NCBI GenBank assembly: GCA_021802085.1
Contig: JAKAAZ010000015.1
Location: 1-26,966 of the forward strand
Direction: 5' to 3'
DNA: 26,966 nt
Source of the DNA: Acidobacteriota bacterium
Lineage (GTDB): Bacteria; Acidobacteriota; Terriglobia; Terriglobales; Acidobacteriaceae
Both the position numbers and the translations under genes were made by a program. Numbering within the stretch: the stretch's first letter is position 1; every line of letters begins with the position of its first letter. The notes under the pieces were generated by a model, which saw nothing but the letters and a program-made list of their open reading frames with translations, made no database searches and was not told the DNA's origin. Of the stretch, positions 7,646 to 14,832 are shown in pieces.

Positions 7646-7837
7646 CTAGTGGCCGTCGCCGTCGCCATCGTGGCCGATGGATGCCGCCTGGCCCTGCGGA
7701 CTTACGCTGACGGTGTCCGGCTTGAGACTCGCGGGCTGAGCTGCGGAAGCGGACTGCGAGGCCACAACCTGGGCTTGGGCGTTCATCTGCTGGATCTGTT
7801 GTAGTTGGGCCGATGGCATGGAAATTGGACTGAGCAT
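7646..7837 (-). CDS. Small Gln/Ala-rich protein with acidic HDGDGDGH tail, unknown
   Basis: Predicted 63-residue protein. The start chosen is ATG at 7837 because AGGAGG lies about 10 bases upstream; the open frame continues another 33 codons without support. The N-terminal half is rich in Gln, Met and Ala (QLQQIQQMNAQAQVV) and probably helical; the middle is Ser/Ala/Pro rich; the C-terminus ends in a His-Asp-Gly run (HDGDGDGH) that could bind divalent metal. No signal peptide or membrane segment is seen. It lies alone between the aquaporin and the HD-domain gene on the same strand. I do not recognise the family. Confidence 0.5.
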   Translation of the reverse strand: MLSPISMPSAQLQQIQQMNAQAQVVASQSASAAQPASLKPDTVSVSPQGQAASIGHDGDGDGH

Positions 7838-7971
7838 TCTAGAAACCCTCCTCCTGTTCTTATCGACTGCAAGGACAAGACCAATAGGAATATCTCCAAA
7901 GAATGCGGATGAATTTTCGCTTCCCGGAGGCAGCATCGCGGCGCGGCCCAGTATAGGAACGGGTTGCCATC

Positions 7972-8655
7972 TTAAGGGCGCTCTGGGGGGAGCGTGGTCG
8001 AGCCCGCCAAGCCGAGCGCATCGGCGTGTTCCTGCATGGCGGCCAGGCAGAAGGCGACGTGCCGATCGAGTTCGACGCCCAGCTCGGCTGCGCCGTTGCG
8101 AATGTCGTCACGATTCACCCCGCGCGCGAACGCTTTATCCTTCATCTTCTTCACCACCGACGCAGTGTTCACGTCGAGAATCGATTTGGTGGGTTTGACC
8201 AGCGCGTTGGCGGTCAAAAAGCCGGCCAGCTCATCGCACGCAAACAGGACTTTATCGAGATGCGACACACGGGGCGTGTGGGTGTACTCGGCATGAGCGA
8301 GGATCGCGTGTCGTATTTCCTCGGCCCAGCCCTGCTCGGTAAGGATCCGATTGCCGACCCAGGGATGTTCTTCCGGAGTGGGATATTTTTCATAGTCGAA
8401 GTCATGCAACAGTCCAGTGATGGCATAGGTCTCGACCAGGTCGCGGGTCTGTTCCGGCGGCAAGCTGAGTTCAGCGGCGCGTTGTTCGCCGTAAGCGCGG
8501 ACGCAAGCTTCAACGGCCAAGGCGTGCTTCAACAGGCTGGCGGATTGGGTATGTTCGTTCAGCAGGCGCCAGGCGGCGGCGCGATCGTTGCGCGGGCTGA
8601 CGGGCGCATCTTCATGCGAGCGTATGTGGAATATATCGGGCGTTGTGTCGGGCAT
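7972..8655 (-). CDS. HD-superfamily metal-dependent phosphohydrolase
   Basis: Single-domain HD protein of 227 residues. Metal-binding HD signature: His44 in LLKHALAVE, the HD pair His84-Asp85 in GLLHDFDYEK, then His97 (EEHPWVG) and ILAHAEYT, followed by a helical C-terminal part with DELAGFL. HD proteins cleave phosphate esters or nucleotides; the substrate here is not deducible. The start ATG at 8655 is preceded by AAGGAGA. The next gene upstream is divergent (zinc-ribbon XRE regulator), with about 186 bases between the starts. The N-terminal 25 residues are polar and variable. Confidence 0.82.
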   Translation of the reverse strand: MPDTTPDIFHIRSHEDAPVSPRNDRAAAWRLLNEHTQSASLLKHALAVEACVRAYGEQRAAELSLPPEQTRDLVETYAITGLLHDFDYEKYPTPEEHPWVGNRILTEQGWAEEIRHAILAHAEYTHTPRVSHLDKVLFACDELAGFLTANALVKPTKSILDVNTASVVKKMKDKAFARGVNRDDIRNGAAELGVELDRHVAFCLAAMQEHADALGLAGSTTLPPERP

Positions 8656-8841
8656 CGAACTTATCTCCTTCCTGTATGCCTGTATGATCCAGGAAAACGC
8701 GGGGCTTTGCTGGTTATTTTTGGCAATTACAGGTATTTCTTCATTTTTGCCTTGACAAGCTACTGATTTCCCAGCAACTTATCTTAAGAAGCACGCATTA
8801 CGCGTGTGACGGATGTCGGCTCTGGCCTCCGTAGAACCTAT

Positions 8842-9378
8842 ATGGCAACTGTGATGTCTCCTGTTTCCTCCAGGGAGGTACTACGTTGCGACCGCTGCAG
8901 TCTGGTGCAATTCAGTACCAGGAACCTACTGTGCAGACGCTGCCGTAAACCCCTGGAAGTACAAGAACCGGATCCTGTAGAGTCCTCGCCCGTCGAGATG
9001 ATGGGTTCGCGTCTGCCGGGCAACCGGCAGTCCAAAGTCGCAGTTCGTCTCCGTGAGATTCGCAATGCGCGTCACCTCAGCCAGCGCCAATTGGCGGCTC
9101 GGCTGGAAGTGCCCCGGACCTACATTTCAAAAATCGAGAATGGTCGCGCGATGCCCACCTTGTCGTCGCTGCAGCGGCTTGCCAACGCGCTGTCGGTTCC
9201 GATGTCCGAGATGGTGCATGACGCTCGATATGAGCGCGAGCGCGAAATCGCAACCATGATGGAAGATCCCTTTCTGTCAGAGATTGCGCACTGGGCATCG
9301 GGCCTCGACCATCTGCATCGGGCCATGGTGCTGGGCCATATCCGCGAGATGGCCGGCGGCGGCCGGCGGACTGCCTAG
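8842..9378 (+). CDS. XRE-family transcriptional regulator with N-terminal zinc ribbon
   Basis: From ATG 8842 the protein has 178 residues. A zinc-ribbon-like knuckle comes first (CDRC at 16-19 and CRRC at 31-34), then a polar linker, then a Cro/C1-type helix-turn-helix at about 66-126 (SQRQLAARLEVPRTYISKIE). A helical tail of about 45 residues follows, possibly for dimerisation. It probably binds DNA as a repressor or activator; the zinc knuckle may aid DNA binding or sense metal or redox state. Start choice is uncertain: GTG 8806, ATG 8842, GTG 8851 and ATG 8854 are in frame, and none has a clear ribosome site. TTGACA at 8752-8757 could be a -35 box but lacks a -10 at proper spacing. Confidence 0.8.
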   Translation: MATVMSPVSSREVLRCDRCSLVQFSTRNLLCRRCRKPLEVQEPDPVESSPVEMMGSRLPGNRQSKVAVRLREIRNARHLSQRQLAARLEVPRTYISKIENGRAMPTLSSLQRLANALSVPMSEMVHDARYEREREIATMMEDPFLSEIAHWASGLDHLHRAMVLGHIREMAGGGRRTA

Positions 9379-9379
9379 C

Positions 9380-9448
9380 AGCAGCTTAGCTCTCTCGACA
9401 TCCCCCATGTCGTAACTAAGCTGCTTCCTGTGGTCGTCTCGGCGACCA
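9380..9448 (+). promoter_or_regulatory. Nested hairpins after the XRE gene
   Basis: Directly after the regulator's stop codon, AGCAGCTTAG (9380-9389) pairs perfectly with CTAAGCTGCT (9416-9425) and encloses a smaller perfect hairpin, CGACAT/ATGTCG (9396-9401 and 9407-9412) with a CCCCC loop. A second hairpin, TGGTCG/CGACCA (9431-9436 and 9443-9448), follows at once. No T tract follows. The structures could end the XRE transcript or form the start of a structured leader for uppS. Confidence 0.45.
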
Positions 9449-9610
9449 GGTACTATCGGCGGTTGGCAGGAAACCGCAAGTATCATGCACGCGACGTTCT
9501 ATCGCTCCAGTGACAGACCCTCTTTCGTTCAGGATGTCCATCGAGCCAAGCCGCTCCGAGCTGCGACACGGCCACGACTGCTGCGAAAAATCGTCTCTGC
9601 GCGCCGGTCT

Positions 9611-9630
9611 GCCGCTGCATTTGCAGCGGC
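9611..9630 (+). promoter_or_regulatory. Perfect 9-bp hairpin in the uppS leader
   Basis: GCCGCTGCA and TGCAGCGGC are exact inverse complements separated by TT. The hairpin lies about 95 bases before the preferred uppS start, in a stretch that is also open in the uppS frame. No T run follows. With the hairpins at 9380-9448 it makes the 347-base gap between the regulator and uppS unusually structured. The rest of the gap shows no recognisable gene. Confidence 0.35.
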
Positions 9631-9725
9631 TCTCGGCACTATGCTACGGTCGAAGCAAGTTGAGGTATTATCCCTTGTCTCCTGTTCCCGCACCCAGCCG
9701 CCTCAAGGAATTGTCCGCGGACGAG

Positions 9726-10526
9726 ATGGCCATCTATCGGCAGCTCGACCCGGAACGGTTGCCGAAGCACATTGCCATCATCATGGACGGCAACGGGCGA
9801 TGGGCAGGCCAGCGGCGCATGCAGCGGTTCTTCGGGCACCAGCAAGGAGCGGAGTCGGTGCAGTTTGTTGTGGAGACGGCTTCGCGGATTGATCTGCCCT
9901 GGCTGACACTCTACGCATTTTCTCTGGAAAATAGTCTGCGCCGCCCGCAGACGGAAGTCAGTTTCCTGATGCGCCTGTTGCGCACCTACCTGGTAGCCAA
10001 CGTGAAGCGCATGAATGATAACAACGTTCGCATCGCGTACATTGGACGGGTTGCGGATCTTCCCAGGGAAGTGCAGGAGACGATGCAGTGGGCCGCCGAA
10101 CAGACGGCGCGCAATACCGGCACAACCTTGACCCTGGCGCTGAATTACGGGGCGCGCGTCGAGATTGTCGATGCGATGCGCGATGCTCTCTCAAAGATTG
10201 CCGCGGAACACAACGGCAATCTGTCGCTGGAAGAACTGCTGGCCAAATTCAGCGAGCAACACCTGTCGCAGGCGCTCTATACCGCGCATATGCCCGACCC
10301 TGATCTCGTGATCCGAACCAGCGGAGAGATGCGCATCAGCAATTTTCTGCTATGGCAGATTGCGTATTCTGAAATTTATGTGACGGAACGCTTCTGGCCC
10401 GATTTCCGCGGCCAGCATTTGCTGGAAGCGGTCCGCGAGTATCAGTGTCGCGAGCGCCGTTTTGGCGGCCTTGGCAATGCGCCGGATCGAAATGCATCCG
10501 AGCCGGAACATATCCTGACGCGATAG
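9726..10526 (+). CDS. uppS: Undecaprenyl diphosphate synthase (isoprenyl transferase)
   Basis: cis-Prenyltransferase of 266 residues from ATG 9726, near the family's 250. It adds isopentenyl units to farnesyl diphosphate to make the undecaprenyl carrier for peptidoglycan and O-antigen synthesis. Signature segments: HIAIIMDGNGRWA (Asp21 binds Mg), FSLENSLRRP, and RTSGEMRISNFLLWQ near residue 197. The frame is open back to 9510 (72 extra codons), but that part has no family similarity and contains hairpins; TTG starts near 9660-9672 are possible. The ribosome site for 9726 is weak (AAGGA, about 17 bases away). It heads the conserved uppS-cdsA-dxr-rseP order, 161 bases before cdsA. Confidence 0.93.
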   Translation: MAIYRQLDPERLPKHIAIIMDGNGRWAGQRRMQRFFGHQQGAESVQFVVETASRIDLPWLTLYAFSLENSLRRPQTEVSFLMRLLRTYLVANVKRMNDNNVRIAYIGRVADLPREVQETMQWAAEQTARNTGTTLTLALNYGARVEIVDAMRDALSKIAAEHNGNLSLEELLAKFSEQHLSQALYTAHMPDPDLVIRTSGEMRISNFLLWQIAYSEIYVTERFWPDFRGQHLLEAVREYQCRERRFGGLGNAPDRNASEPEHILTR

Positions 10527-10687
10527 CGGATGCCTTCGATCCCATCCTGGCCGTCGTTCGAGCAACACCCTGGACAATAAGCCGCAATGTACCATGCATT
10601 AGAGTATGGTGCACAGACTCAATCCATGATGGAGTCAACGTCTGCCTCCGTTCCATGCCGGCGATGATTTGAAAGAGATAACGATCG

Positions 10688-11512
10688 ATGAAACGTATTC
10701 TTACGGCGGTCATTTTGATTCCGCTGGTGCTCGTCCTGATTCTTTGGGGTCCGTTGTGGTTGCAGATGCTGGCAGCCTGGATCATCGCCGAATTGGCGCT
10801 GCATGAGTACCTGGTGCTCGCGGATGCCTCGGGCATGCGCGTTCCGCGGTGGCCGGTCATTGTCTGTTGCGGGTTGTTGTTTGTCGTCGCGTTTTGGGCA
10901 TCAACGTATTTGTTGCCTGCGCTGGGAATTTTCGCCCTGGTGCTGCTCGGCGCCTGCTCGCTACGTTCTTCCCTCGATCGCATGCTTGCCGATGCGGCAG
11001 CGGGATTTTTCGGCCTGATCTATGTCGCGTTCCCTCTCGTGCTGGCGCCGCTGATTACCGAGCAGGAAAATGGCACATCGTTGCTGCTGTTTCTGCTGGT
11101 GGTGGTGTGGGCCGGCGACATCCTGGCCTTGTATGTCGGTCGCTCCGTGGGGCGGCATCCCATGGCGTCGCGGCTAAGCCCGAAAAAAACATGGGAAGGT
11201 GCAGCCGGTTCTGTGGTGGGCAGCATCCTGGCTGGGCTGGGAATTGTTTTTTTGGGTGCCCGCCTCGATCGCCACGGCATCGAGCTATTGTTCTATGCTC
11301 AACCATGGTGGTATTGGACGGGGTTGGCGGTGCTGCTGAATATTGCCGCGCAAATCGGCGATCTGTTGGAATCGGCCATCAAGCGCGGCGCGGGCGCCAA
11401 GGATTCCGGAACATTGCTGCCCGGGCACGGCGGACTGCTGGACCGGATCGACGCCCTGCTGCTGGCTGTGCCGGTCTTGTGGTATGCGCTGCTGCTCCGG
11501 CAAGCCTATTGA
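10688..11512 (+). CDS. cdsA: Phosphatidate cytidylyltransferase (CDP-diacylglycerol synthase)
   Basis: Integral membrane enzyme of 274 residues with about seven to eight hydrophobic segments. It makes CDP-diacylglycerol from CTP and phosphatidic acid, the branch point of phospholipid synthesis. The CdsA signature near the C-terminus is intact: Ser229, Lys232-Arg233, Lys238-Asp239 and PGHGGLLDRID at 245-255. RLSPKKTWEG at 162-171 is the other conserved segment. A weak AAAGAGA ribosome site precedes the ATG. It follows uppS and is separated from dxr by 184 bases that carry a dispersed repeat. Confidence 0.95.
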   Translation: MKRILTAVILIPLVLVLILWGPLWLQMLAAWIIAELALHEYLVLADASGMRVPRWPVIVCCGLLFVVAFWASTYLLPALGIFALVLLGACSLRSSLDRMLADAAAGFFGLIYVAFPLVLAPLITEQENGTSLLLFLLVVVWAGDILALYVGRSVGRHPMASRLSPKKTWEGAAGSVVGSILAGLGIVFLGARLDRHGIELLFYAQPWWYWTGLAVLLNIAAQIGDLLESAIKRGAGAKDSGTLLPGHGGLLDRIDALLLAVPVLWYALLLRQAY

Positions 11513-11547
11513 GCCAGGGCGACTGCCACGCGGATACAGCGCGGCGA

Positions 11548-11590
11548 GAGTCATTCTGAACGGAGCGTAGCGAAGTGAAGAATCCAGAAT
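11548..11590. repeat. Second copy of the GAGTCATTCTGA dispersed repeat
   Basis: Begins GAGTCATTCTGAACGGAGCG and ends GTGAAGAATCCAG, matching the left part of the element at 211-240 with an internal insertion of a few bases and several changes. It lies in the cdsA-dxr spacer and so is transcribed with the cluster if the genes form one operon. The inverted right half present at 211-340 is not evident here. Confidence 0.55.
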
Positions 11591-11696
11591 ATATTCGCAG
11601 GATCATCGTCTTCGACACCCGCGTGATTCTCCGCGGAGTTGCTCCTACGCGAAGCCAAAGGGCTCAGAGCGTCACCCAAAATTTACAGGACCTCCA

Positions 11697-12866
11697 TTGA
11701 GACATCTTGCAATTCTCGGTTCCACCGGCTCCATCGGCCAGAGCACTCTGCGCATCGTGGAAAGCTACCCCGAGCGCTTCCGGGTCGTGAGTCTGGCAGC
11801 GGGACACAATCTAGACGAACTCTTCGAGCAATGCCATCGTTGGCAGCCTCGCGTGGTCTCGGTCGCGGATGAACCGCTGGCGGACAATTTGCGCGCGCGC
11901 CTGCTGGCAGCCGGAGTCAACGGAATAGAAGTTGTGTATGGATCGGCGGGAACGGTCCACGCCGCCACCTTGCCAGACATCGATTTTGTGGTCAGTGCGA
12001 TTGTCGGGGTCGCCGGTCTGGAAGCCACCTATGCCGCGATTGCATCTGGCAAGACAGTGGGCGTCGCGAACAAGGAATGCATGGTCGCAGCGGGTGAAAT
12101 TCTCATCGAGGAAGCGCATCGTCGCAACGTCATGCTGCTGCCGATCGACAGCGAGCACAATGCCATCCATCAATGCATGCGAGGCGGCGCGAAGCAGGAA
12201 GTCCGCTCCATCTGGCTGACAGCCTCCGGCGGCCCGTTTCGTACCACGCCTCTGGAAGATTTTGCGGAGATCACCGTCGAACAGGCGCTCCGTCATCCCA
12301 CCTGGGTCATGGGCCGTCGCATCACCATCGATTCCGCAACCATGCTGAACAAAGGCCTCGAGATCATCGAAGCCTGCCGTCTGTTCGATCTGCCGCCGAG
12401 CGCGGTCAAGGTGACCATCCATCCGCAGTCGACGATTCACTCCCTGGTGGAATTTATCGATGGCAGCATTCTGGCGCAGCTTTCCGTCACCGATATGCGT
12501 CTGCCGATCCTGTACGCGCTGACCTATCCGGAACGAATCCCATCGGATCTGACGTTCGACATGCATAGTCTGGCTGAGCTGGATTTTTCGCCGCCGGACC
12601 TCTTCCGCTTCCCTTGCCTGCGGCTGGCCTATGAGGCGGCGGAACTGGGTGGCGAGCACTGTATCGCGCTGAATGCTGCGGATGAAATTGCGGTCGAGGC
12701 CTTCCTCGCAAAACGCATTCCTTTCCTGGCCATACCGCGTACAATTGAACAGGTGCTGGAGCGGACACCGCGCCGGCATCCTGCCACGATTCCTGAGGTG
12801 CTGGACGCGGATTCCCGCGCGCGGGCCACGGCACGCGAATTGCTCGCATCTGACCAGAGAGTGTAA
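11697..12866 (+). CDS. dxr: 1-deoxy-D-xylulose 5-phosphate reductoisomerase
   Basis: Protein of 389 residues, normal family length. It converts DXP to 2-C-methyl-D-erythritol 4-phosphate with NADPH, the first committed step of the MEP isoprenoid pathway that feeds UppS. Motifs: NADPH-binding GSTGSIG at 8-14, ANKECMV at 124-130, the metal-site PIDSEHNAI with Asp151 and Glu153, LTASGGPF, and MGRRITIDSATMLNKGLE ending in Glu222. The start is TTG at 11697; no in-frame ATG exists between it and the first conserved glycines, so a rare start codon is required. ACAGGA lies about 8 bases upstream. It is followed after 29 bases by rseP. Confidence 0.96.
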   Translation: MRHLAILGSTGSIGQSTLRIVESYPERFRVVSLAAGHNLDELFEQCHRWQPRVVSVADEPLADNLRARLLAAGVNGIEVVYGSAGTVHAATLPDIDFVVSAIVGVAGLEATYAAIASGKTVGVANKECMVAAGEILIEEAHRRNVMLLPIDSEHNAIHQCMRGGAKQEVRSIWLTASGGPFRTTPLEDFAEITVEQALRHPTWVMGRRITIDSATMLNKGLEIIEACRLFDLPPSAVKVTIHPQSTIHSLVEFIDGSILAQLSVTDMRLPILYALTYPERIPSDLTFDMHSLAELDFSPPDLFRFPCLRLAYEAAELGGEHCIALNAADEIAVEAFLAKRIPFLAIPRTIEQVLERTPRRHPATIPEVLDADSRARATARELLASDQRV

Positions 12867-12895
12867 TACTAGAGGACGGACCTCCCCATACCAGC

Positions 12896-14257
12896 ATGAC
12901 ATTTGCCCTTGTAAGCCTCGTTTCCATGCTCATCATGCTCGGCGTGCTGGTGCTGGTGCATGAATTCGGCCACTTCGCCGTGGCCAAGCTCTGTGGCGTT
13001 CGCATCGAGACCTTTTCCGTCGGCTTTGGCAAGCGGCTGTTCGGCTTCCGCCGCGGAGATACCGATTACCGCATCAGCGTCCTGCCGCTTGGCGGCTACG
13101 TCAAAATGGCCGGCGAACTGCCCATCGAGAACACCACCGGCGACCCCGGGGAGTATGCCAGTCATCCCCGCTGGCAGCGGGTTCTGATCGCCTGTGCCGG
13201 TCCGGCAGCGAATTTTCTGCTGGCGCTCCTGTTGTTGTTCGTCGTTTCCCTGGCCCACAACGAGGTTCCCAACTATCTCAGCAGTCCCGCCGTAGTGGAT
13301 TACGTGGTGCCAAATTCAGCGGCCGCGCGCGGCGGCCTGCAGCACGGCGATCGAATTGTTCGCTTCGATGGCGTCGAAAATCCAACCTGGGAGCTGATCT
13401 TCGAGCATTCCGCCATCAACCTGAACCATTCGGTTTCGATGCGGGTCGATCGCGACGGCCAGCAAAAAGATGTTTCCGTGTTTCTGAAATCTCCCGCGGA
13501 TCCGGACGATTTCTCATTCCAGGACGTGGGTTTGACGCCGGTCGAACAAAGTACGCCCCTGACGGTCGCCATGGTGGAACCGAATATGCCGGGGGCAAAA
13601 GCCGGCCTGAAGTCCGGAGATAAGATTGTCTCCGTGGACGGCACGCAATTGCATTCCCTGCCCTCGATGATTCTCTATCTGCAACACAACGGCGGCCGGC
13701 CGGTGACACTCTCCATCCTGCGCGATGGCAAGCCGATCAATCTGACCGTAACGCCGGCGAAAGTTGCGGGGGCCAATGATCAGCCTGCCTACATGATCGG
13801 GTTTTCCACGCAGCCGACACCCTCGCACATGGAGCGGCTCTCTCTCTCCCAGGCGATTTCCAAGTCCGGGCGCGAATTCGCCCAGGAATCGACCCTGGTG
13901 CTCGACATCTTTCGCCGGCTGGCCACCCATCGCATGTCGATTCGCGCGCTGAGCGGGCCCGTCGGCATTGCGCGCGAGACAGGCTACATTGTCGCGCTGC
14001 CCGGTTGGTCGCCGGTGATGAGCGAGGCGGCCAGCATCAGCCTGCAACTGGGCATCCTGAACCTGCTGCCGATTCCCATCCTGGACGGCGGCGTGATCCT
14101 GTTCCTGCTGATTGAGTCGGTGATGCGGCGCGACATGAATGAGCGCCTGAAAGAGCGCGTCTACCAGACCGCGTTCGTCTTCCTCGTCCTACTCATGGCC
14201 TTCGTCCTCTTCAACGATCTGTCGAAGATTCCAAGCCTCTCCCGACTGAAACTCTAG
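12896..14257 (+). CDS. rseP: Site-2 intramembrane zinc metalloprotease RseP
   Basis: M50-family protease of 453 residues. HEFGH at 22-26 in the first membrane helix supplies the zinc ligands and catalytic Glu23; LDGG at 396-399 in a later helix gives the third ligand, Asp397. Two PDZ domains lie between (about 115-195 and 205-290), as in E. coli RseP. It cuts transmembrane anti-sigma factors and leftover signal peptides in the inner membrane. The C-terminal conserved segment NLLPIPILDGG is intact. It closes the uppS-cdsA-dxr-rseP cluster. Its TAG stop lies inside the CTAG that starts an inverted-repeat element. Confidence 0.95.
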   Translation: MTFALVSLVSMLIMLGVLVLVHEFGHFAVAKLCGVRIETFSVGFGKRLFGFRRGDTDYRISVLPLGGYVKMAGELPIENTTGDPGEYASHPRWQRVLIACAGPAANFLLALLLLFVVSLAHNEVPNYLSSPAVVDYVVPNSAAARGGLQHGDRIVRFDGVENPTWELIFEHSAINLNHSVSMRVDRDGQQKDVSVFLKSPADPDDFSFQDVGLTPVEQSTPLTVAMVEPNMPGAKAGLKSGDKIVSVDGTQLHSLPSMILYLQHNGGRPVTLSILRDGKPINLTVTPAKVAGANDQPAYMIGFSTQPTPSHMERLSLSQAISKSGREFAQESTLVLDIFRRLATHRMSIRALSGPVGIARETGYIVALPGWSPVMSEAASISLQLGILNLLPIPILDGGVILFLLIESVMRRDMNERLKERVYQTAFVFLVLLMAFVLFNDLSKIPSLSRLKL

Positions 14258-14389
14258 AACTGGTCTCATAAATGGTTTCGTGTCAGGGCACGCCTTCAGC
14301 CGTGCCGTAAAAAGCTGCCATTTCCAAGGGGCTTTAGCTCCTGTGGTGCGAGTTCCACTGCGCTACATGATTTATGAGACAGCCTCTAG
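14254..14389. mobile_element. MITE-like element 1 with 20-bp terminal inverted repeats
   Basis: The left end CTAGAACTGGTCTCATAAAT (14254-14273) and the inverse of the right end, CTAGAGGCTGTCTCATAAAT (14389-14370), agree at 16 of 20 bases; the inner ten agree fully. The 136-bp unit has no coding capacity. Inside it holds GCACGCCTTCAGCCGTGC and GGGGCTTTAGC, words shared with the next element. The left CTAG contains the rseP stop codon. It looks like a non-autonomous element moved by a transposase elsewhere, with CTAG as probable target duplication. The transposase family cannot be named from here. Confidence 0.55.
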
Positions 14390-14600
14390 TGTCCTGAGTC
14401 TTAAATTCGTTAAAAAAATGATTTTCGGCCTTGTATCAGAGCACGACTTCAGTCGTAATGGTTCTCGGCCTTGTATCAGGGCACGACTTCAGTCGTGCCG
14501 TAAATGTCGCGAAACAGATGGGCTTTAGCCCCTGAGTGCTGCTGTTCGAATCACTTCCATGAATCGAATTGTTGAATGAACTTCAGACTCAGGACTCTAG
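14386..14600. mobile_element. MITE-like element 2 with 16-25-bp terminal inverted repeats
   Basis: The left end CTAGTGTCCTGAGTCT (14386-14401) and the inverse of the right end, CTAGAGTCCTGAGTCT (14600-14585), match at 15 of 16 bases; weaker similarity continues for another nine or so bases. The 215-bp unit shares its first CTAG with the end of element 1. It carries two tandem copies of a 40-bp unit containing GCACGACTTCAGTCGT, then GGGCTTTAGCCC, and no gene. The 230 bases from 14601 to the next gene show no recognisable feature beyond its ribosome site. Confidence 0.55.
14421..14500. repeat. Two tandem 40-bp units with REP-like hairpins
   Basis: Bases 14421-14460 and 14461-14500 are a direct tandem duplication differing at only a few positions. 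Each includes CGGCCTTGTATCAG followed by GCACGACTTCAGTCGT; in the second copy GCACGACT/AGTCGTGC is a perfect 8-bp hairpin with a TC loop. A related single copy is at 14287-14304 in element 1. This is the kind of short palindromic unit mobilised by REP-associated Y1 transposases, but none is in the window. Confidence 0.55.
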
Positions 14601-14832
14601 TGTATTTTCACAGAGAGCGCACCGCCTGGGCGCGCCATCCTGGCGAAGCTGGGGTGGGATGGAACGATACCCGCGTCACAGGGACAACGAAAATGCTTTA
14701 GCATATTCACGGATCACTCGAAATTGCTCCGCGAACCATGAATCCCCATGCAAACGGATATCGGCGTTGACGAGCCGTCGAAAGTTGAACGGGGAAGGAA
14801 TTTAAGAAGCGAACACACCCAGGAGGCAAAAA

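Noticed and set aside
8752..8780. TTGACA as part of a sigma-70 promoter for the XRE gene
   Set aside because: The only -10-like word (TATCTT) is about 22 bases away, too far; kept only as a remark.
10584..10640. Short stems (ACCAT/ATGGT and TCCAT/ATGGA) between uppS and cdsA
   Set aside because: Only five base pairs each, within chance expectation for a 160-base spacer.
11811..12902. 363-codon minus-strand frame opposite dxr
   Set aside because: Antisense shadow of a fully conserved dxr; low-complexity Arg/Gln-rich translation.
14254..14600. CRISPR array or rho-independent terminator array
   Set aside because: Repeats are inverted or a single tandem pair with no regular spacers, and no cas gene is present; stems are not followed by T tracts.
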